This document shows, piece after piece, positions 58,719 through 64,000 of a stretch of DNA of 64,000 bases. The notes under the pieces were generated by a model. The model was not told where the DNA came from, did no database searches, and worked only from the letters and a program-made list of their open reading frames with translations. Every line of letters begins with the position of its first letter. The first letter of the stretch is position 1. The stretch is from positions 21,660,001 through 21,724,000 of the forward strand of contig OZ038530.1 of NCBI GenBank assembly GCA_964036665.1. The letters run 5' to 3'. A program made the translations under genes and the position numbers. Source of the DNA: Gordius sp. MW1. Taxonomy: Eukaryota; Nematomorpha; Gordioida; Gordea; Gordiidae.

Positions 58719-60166
58719 ATACGGAAAAACCGAGAAAATTCTCGGTCTCGTCTCGTCTCGAAAAACCGAAAGGAGATGAAACGAGAATTAGAAACTGACC
58801 CGAGATAGAGACAATAATTTTGATGTCGAGACGAGACGAGATTATGGCGAGATCTCGACTTTTTATTGATCGTTAGATTTTAATAAATTATTGTGTATTT
58901 TCATTTGCACGATTTACACTTAAGGTATTGTGTAGATCAATATGTATGGAATATATTTATATTTAAAAAATTTCTAAGTGTAATAAGTATTATATATTTT
59001 TGCAAAAAATTTAAAATTTGGCAATTATTTACCTAAGCATGGTTGATCCTTAGCGTATGTGAACAATTTTATAATATATTTATCACATATTTGTATCCAT
59101 AGCATTATTGAATATTACAAAATGTAAGGCTTAGAATGAGTTCTGATGGAATAGTAAATACTACTAAAGCGTATTTGAATTTCGCACTTACTCATCCTAC
59201 ATGATGCGGTAATTATAAATTGGTGATCAATCAGTTTGAATAATAATTAAACAAGTTAAGCCAAGCTGGCTGGAGATTTTGAGCACCAGCCTAACGATTT
59301 CAAAAGTACAATAGAGTATTTAATGACACCGTAATAGATTAAATCTTAAATTATGAGTTTTGTAGAAGATTTATGATTCAACTAATAGTATACCTCCCAA
59401 TTTTTTGAACCTTTATAAGACATTATGTGAATACATAGTTTTGTCATATGCATTACTTTTCACATTATAAGCTGGGTGGGCAGGTGCATTTAAATTACTA
59501 GGATTTCTATAATTGTTAAATAAACACACGAACCTATACTGTATTAGATAAATTAATATTTAATGGAAAAGTTAGTTAGATAGGAAGGTTAATTAGAATA
59601 CAAATTTGATTATAATGATTTTTGTCATAAAATTAAATACATGCACTTTGATAAGAAGGATATCAATTTGCTCAATTATGCAACTAAGTCAACTAAATGA
59701 GAACTTATAATTTTCTAAGTCTATTTTAAATTGGCAAACACAGTTAATTTGATATAAATGTTATAATTTGCTAGATAAATATAATTTAATTTTCTATCCT
59801 TTAAATTTATTTATAGTTTTTTCAGTCTGCACTTTCCATAGAAAATGTTTTCTTTATAAATTAATTCATATCTTTATATTGTCAATGAGATGTCGTGTCC
59901 CGCTAAATCGTTAAAAATGTGTATTATAGTCTTTCAAAAAATAAGTTGGCCATATGGATTTTTAACACTTATTTTTTATTTTAAAATAGAACAGGAGAAA
60001 TTTTATTCCGTATTTATTTTTTATTAAAGTCGCGACGCGACGAGAATTCGTAGAGACGAGATCGAGATTTTTTAAACCGAGACGAGACGAGATCGAGATT
60101 TTCATAATCGCTTTTGAGACGAGACGAGATTTTGTTTTCGAGACCAAGACGAGATCGAAGCACTAC
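58719..60166. mobile_element. 'CGAGACGAG' hAT-like element, copy B
   Basis: About 1.45 kb. Left end TAGTGATACGGAAAAACCG with TCTCGGTCTCGTCTCGTCTC; right end GACGAGATCGAAGCACTA preceded by repeats of GAGACGAGAT. Terminal inverted repeat of about 9 bp (TAGTGNTNCG). The AT-rich interior has no frame of note. It is the uninterrupted reference for copy A (7405-11382) and holds the empty site for the insertion at 8174. Confidence 0.75.
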
Positions 60167-60949
60167 ATTCTACGGCTTTTGTGTTAGCTTTTGTATATGA
60201 ATTAGTTTGTTACAAGTTTGTGTTGGGCCGTAATAGTCACCTTGTATAAACTTAGAGTCATGTATATTTTTTTAATCTTTTTATTTTAAGATGTAGTCGA
60301 TCTGCGAGGATCAACCTACTTTCTGAGTTTTTAAGTGATTTACATTCTATTTAAAGGCATTTGTGTGTCACAGCTATTGTCAATACTTCTTCTTCTTAAT
60401 GGTTTCTCCAGCCGTATAATTTTTCTCTTGTTTTCCTATGTGACCGTTCATATCCGCCTCAATTATAAATATCTCAACTCTAGAATTATACTAAGCGTTT
60501 CCTCTAATTTTCCCCAAAAATCATCCTTTTCTTTATTTGTTCATCCAGTTTGCATAGCATAACCGGACGGTTTCAACATCATAATCTGACCACTTTTTCT
60601 TTGTACCTCAGTGATTTTATCTTACAGATGCGAAGCTAATATGATTCCTACCCCATATATATGCGTTTCTAAGCCATAATTAAAGTTTATAGCCTTCACC
60701 AATCATCCTTGTTTTCCAACTAATTTCTTGTATGCATGTATCAACCCGTTGTTTTCTGAGGGTGTCAGCAAGTTCTTGGCATTTTGCAGCCATCGTCCCT
60801 AATTTTAGTTAGCCCAATCCCACCATTGTCTTTAAATTAATCTCTCAACTACATCCGTTTGCGGAAGATTAGTAACCCTTGTTGATTTTTTGTATGATAG
60901 CCCTAATGCTTTCATTACTTTCTTTATTATGTACCTTCATATAGAGGAT

Positions 60950-61100
60950 TTAAATAAGGGGTGTCGCTCGACCATCCAGGCCGACAGTCGTGCTGACGAT
61001 GAGAGATATTTTTCAATCTATTAACCATATTATCAAAAACGCGATTAAACCCGCGAGCTCTTGTTTTAAAGACAAAGCCTATTACCATCCGTGGGTGACC
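60950..61100 (-). promoter_or_regulatory. tRNA-like head at the LINE 5' end
   Basis: On the minus strand: GGATGGTAATAGGC (A-box-like), CTTTAAAACAAGAGCTC, CGGGTTTAATCGC (B-box-like), then about 75 bases to GGCCTGGATGGTCGAGCGAC. The same order is found at 35260-35400 (GGTTCAATCTCG, then GGCCTGGATAGCCGAGCGTC). An internal pol III-type promoter is an inference. Confidence 0.4.
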
Positions 61101-61369
61101 CTACTTGTTAACTTCCCCTTTTTAAACCCTGCTTTAAAAGTCGATATGGAGAGTCTTTAACATCTGGGATCTCTAATAGGCGGCCAAACAGCCTTTAAGG
61201 AGTTTATACATACTAACTTATTAAATCTAATTTCAAAGTGGAACTTCTTAATACCCTCCCCAACATCATGCATTATACATCATTAAAAATTATTCCAATT
61301 TCTCCAAATTTCAACACTGTTATCGTTCCTCATCAGCTTTTCTACTTCCTGATATCTTAAATAGCTACG

Positions 61370-62290
61370 ATAGCTTTATGAGAAGTTCCCTGGATATAAT
61401 CCTCAACATTAAATTCAGCATTTTTCGTGGCTCCAAGCCTCATTTCCCACTAACGCAGGCGATACGCCCAGCTTTCTCGATCTCTTTGGCTGCCTTCGTT
61501 TCTTCCTATAAATTCGCCCGTGTTTTAATTGACAGATTAATTACTCCAAGCGAGGGCTCATCATTTGTACTCGCTCTAGATGTCTGGCCTGCCAACGTCA
61601 ATCCAAAGATCTCTTCCCCTCAACCTCAAGACAAAAGGTTAGAGATCCCACCTCGTATCGCGCTCCGTTGATTACCTCTTGTCAAGGCGCCGCCCGCCAG
61701 CACTTCAACTTAAAATCTTTGGTTTTTGACGGATCGGGTCACGAGTGGTTAGAAGCTTATTCTATTTCACTTTCTGGATCAAGATTGGAGGATTCTGGGC
61801 TATCCCTATTCTAAAGAATTTTCCTGCCTCAACTTATCCCAGCAGGTAGACGTCTACTCAAAGCACCGCCTACACTGCCTTTTTAATAAACTTACATACA
61901 CCAGGCAAAAAAATTAATGTCTTTATCCAGGCCGCTCTTAAAAAAACTAATATCCCGTCCATTTTCAAGCCGTTTGACCCTTCGTTGAAGGAAGGATGCG
62001 ACCCGATGGCTCTACCCTGATCTCTTGGCAAAATGGCCTACCCCTTAAATGGGACTTCATTTGTATAACATTTTCGCCCCTTCCAACCATAATTAAAATG
62101 CAATACCCTCGCCGAAGCCCATAAAAATGCCAAACACCAGACCTTCTTACCTTCAAATATTTTTAATCCTATTGTTGCCTCATGCTCTGCGACTTTTAAA
62201 CCATCTGCCTTTAAACTTATTATAAATATCAGCTGGCGCTGCCCGGTTTTTAAATATTCCACCAAGTTTTTGCCTAAACAAAAAATAAAT
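61370..62290 (+). mobile_element. Non-LTR retrotransposon fragment (C-terminal domain), second
   Basis: GC-richer than its surroundings. Plus-strand frames show QAALKKTNIPSIFKPFDPSL, EGCDPMA(L)..., LPLNGTSF and, near 62120, FNPIVASCSATFKPSAFKLI. This is the type of C-terminal LINE domain seen at 12825-13400 (LRKAGYPNTLEPVGL...DGKRHDGVTLLPW). Many stops and frameshifts make it dead. The clade is not assigned. Confidence 0.55.
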
Positions 62291-63005
62291 ACTGGCTGAC
62301 AGAGTCGCTTTTAACGAAGGATACATGCGACGTCTTCGAATTATGTTTATTATTTTACTTTTAATCGCTTTTATATTTTATACATTTCCCATTTTTATAC
62401 TTCGCCTTTATAATGTTTCTACATAGAGTAAAAAATTTAAATGAAAAAATGTAATCACCGAAGATTGATAGTAAATAATGTCTTTATTTAAAAAGTTGTC
62501 TTTAATCAGAACTAAAATTGTATATAATACAGTGATAAATCAGCTACAAAGTTTGACAGACATACCTTTTACGCTTCCATAGTCACTAATATTTGTTAAT
62601 ATATCCACTATTGATATAATATCAACTATATTTTCAATTGACAGAGGAATTAATATGCCAATAATATATTTATAACACAAATTTACTGAAATGGCTATAA
62701 TTAGTAACACTGGCGTTGGCAGTAATAGTACAATGTTTGGTTTTAGTAGGTGTTCTTTAAATATATTTGTTAATTACTTTGCTAACACATTAAAACAGTG
62801 CATTCGAATCAGATGGTCATTATTTATATAAATATTTAATAATTCTTTTGTAAGAAAAATCGTATATTAGACCGTTCCTCTGCTTGAAAATCAAGTTTAC
62901 TCTAATAGTTCACCATTTTGAAAAGTATCAAGTTTTAAATTTCTTCAACAACTTTGTTTAATATATTAACTACCAAGACTCAATAAATTCTTTTTAAGGT
63001 TAATG
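62291..63005. other. AT-rich spacer, no gene seen
   Basis: No frame or repeat recognised. Contains several TTAATATATCCA/ATTGATATAATATC-like simple stretches. Confidence 0.4.
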
Positions 63006-63194
63006 CATGTGCGTAGCCAAGGGGGAAAGGAGGGGGGGGGGGGGGGAGGGGGCAAAGAGGGGGCTGCCCCCCATTAAATCCAAAAATTTGTTGAAATTTA
63101 TTAAAATTATGGCTAAAATTTAAAAAAATTATCATTTTGCCCTTCCATAAATCGTTATTGCCCCCCTCTGATCCCAATGATGGCTATGCCCATG
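63006..63194. mobile_element. MITE of the GGCGTAGCC hAT family
   Basis: 189 bp. Left end CATGTGCGTAGCCAAGGGG, a G-run of more than ten bases, CCCCATTAAATCCAAAAATT, right end ATGGCTATGCCCATG. Flanks GGTTAATG / TTAAAATG only weakly agree. Confidence 0.8.
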
Positions 63195-64000
63195 TTAAAA
63201 TGTACCTTGCTTAAACTATATCAACTGTTCATTTTGTTACACATCGTGCTTCCAGATATTGAGGTCCTATAAATTATACAAAGACAAAATGCATTAGTAG
63301 TGCATGTCCCCTATTTCTTACTCTAGCTGTCTTGTGCAATTAAGTTAAAATTGAAAAAGCCAATCTCTATTGATCGGTGCCAGTCTTCACAATATGTGTA
63401 AATGTTGCAGCTAAACATTAAAGCAAAATTGAGTACCAACCTTATCATAATATAATAAGTATAGGAGTTTCAACTTTAAAGGCTAAATTAAGATTTTTTT
63501 ATTATTACTATATTTATATCGCATTTAAGGTTTTAAATAAACGTCGAGAAGTAACTCTTTTAGCCTAGGCAACATAAGGGAGTGCAAATATAGCGGATAT
63601 TAACAAATGGAGTGGGAATTTGTTATATAAGGTTTTTATAGGACGCTATCAAATTAATATGTTAGCGTCCTACTATTATTGCCCTTAAACAATCAGGAAT
63701 AGGTTGATTGATTTAATAAATTTTACTATGTAAAAACACAAATAAGTAATGCATAAACATAAAGTTATGAAGCAGCTTCACAATAAGCTATAAGGTGTCA
63801 AATAAGTAGAATTAAAATGTTTTAAATATTATGTTGAGATAATAAATAACTTCGAGAAAATATACACATGTTTTGTGTAAATAATCATTAGAATTTATTA
63901 CATATAAACACCACTAAAATTAAGATTATAAAGTTATAAAGGAATCTGATCAATTTTCATTAGCCAATTGGTATGCCTAACCCTTTTTTGGTTCTACTGC
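63195..64000. other. AT-rich spacer, no gene seen
   Basis: No coding potential, RNA gene or known repeat end recognised. A small inverted phrase GGACGCTATCAAATTAATAT / TTAGCGTCC lies at 63640-63672. Confidence 0.4.

Larger units (their letters stand above)
58650..61100 (-). mobile_element. RTE-like LINE (endonuclease part), opened by a hAT-like insertion
   Basis: 3' end at 58660-58718 (CCTATGGCTGTTTGTCACAC as at 33640). The remainder at 60167-61100 is collinear with the endonuclease-side half of the copy at 33600-35400 (60300 GTCGATCTGCGAGGATCAAC; 60780 CATTTTGCAGCCATCGTCCC). Frames are broken everywhere. The 5' leader (60950-61100) carries a tRNA-like segment as in the 35.3-kb copy. Like that copy it lacks the RT region, so the deletion was probably inherited. 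Confidence 0.7.

Overview
This window comes from an AT-rich, repeat-packed nuclear genome of an invertebrate animal. The animal origin rests on metazoan-type genes with spliceosomal introns (a trypsin-like protease, NF-YB, mitochondrial PheRS) together with BEL/Pao, Ty3, hAT, Helitron and RTE-like elements. The clade cannot be fixed from the sequence. A useful clue is intron size: in the two best-resolved genes most introns are only 34-59 nt.

Host genes are few. (1) The 3' exons of a trypsin-like serine protease (+, 604-4532), whose long intron holds a Ty3 fossil and a MITE. (2) NFYB (-, 14127-15268), seven exons, 283 aa, five introns of 36-38 nt. (3) FARS2, mitochondrial phenylalanyl-tRNA synthetase (+, 28038-29985), six exons, 437 aa. 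(4) A decayed second copy of the last exons of FARS2, about 15 kb downstream and stretched over 43.4-50.8 kb by a LINE and Helitron material. (5) A possible secreted Ser/Thr-rich protein (-, 51490-52137). Three unassigned exon-like stretches are also listed.

The rest is layered mobile DNA. 6.99-12.7 kb holds nested hAT-like elements, a minisatellite-bearing element and a non-autonomous Helitron. 17.2-24.8 kb is one RTE-like LINE copy opened by a Ty3 element (itself containing a hAT) and by a 2.7-kb hAT (itself containing a 904-bp inverted-repeat element). 30.4-33.1 kb holds an ~800-bp palindrome and two more inverted-repeat elements. 33.6-35.4 kb is another LINE. 37.74-43.37 kb is a BEL/Pao element with two LTRs and a 5-bp target duplication, lying just upstream of the FARS2 relic. 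47.0-49.6 kb is a rearranged Helitron, 52.3-58.1 kb a Helitron with both termini and two insertions, and 58.6-61.1 kb a LINE with an inserted hAT-like element.

Many junctions can be dated relative to each other because target duplications or uninterrupted paralogous copies are present in the window. The most unusual elements are a composite non-autonomous element that combines short terminal inverted repeats, tRNA-like pol III modules and an expandable 129-bp minisatellite (two full copies, one swollen to nine units), and a hAT family whose 2.7-kb coding copy and several ~170-bp MITEs (ends CAGTGGCGTAGC-like, 8-bp target duplications) are all present here.
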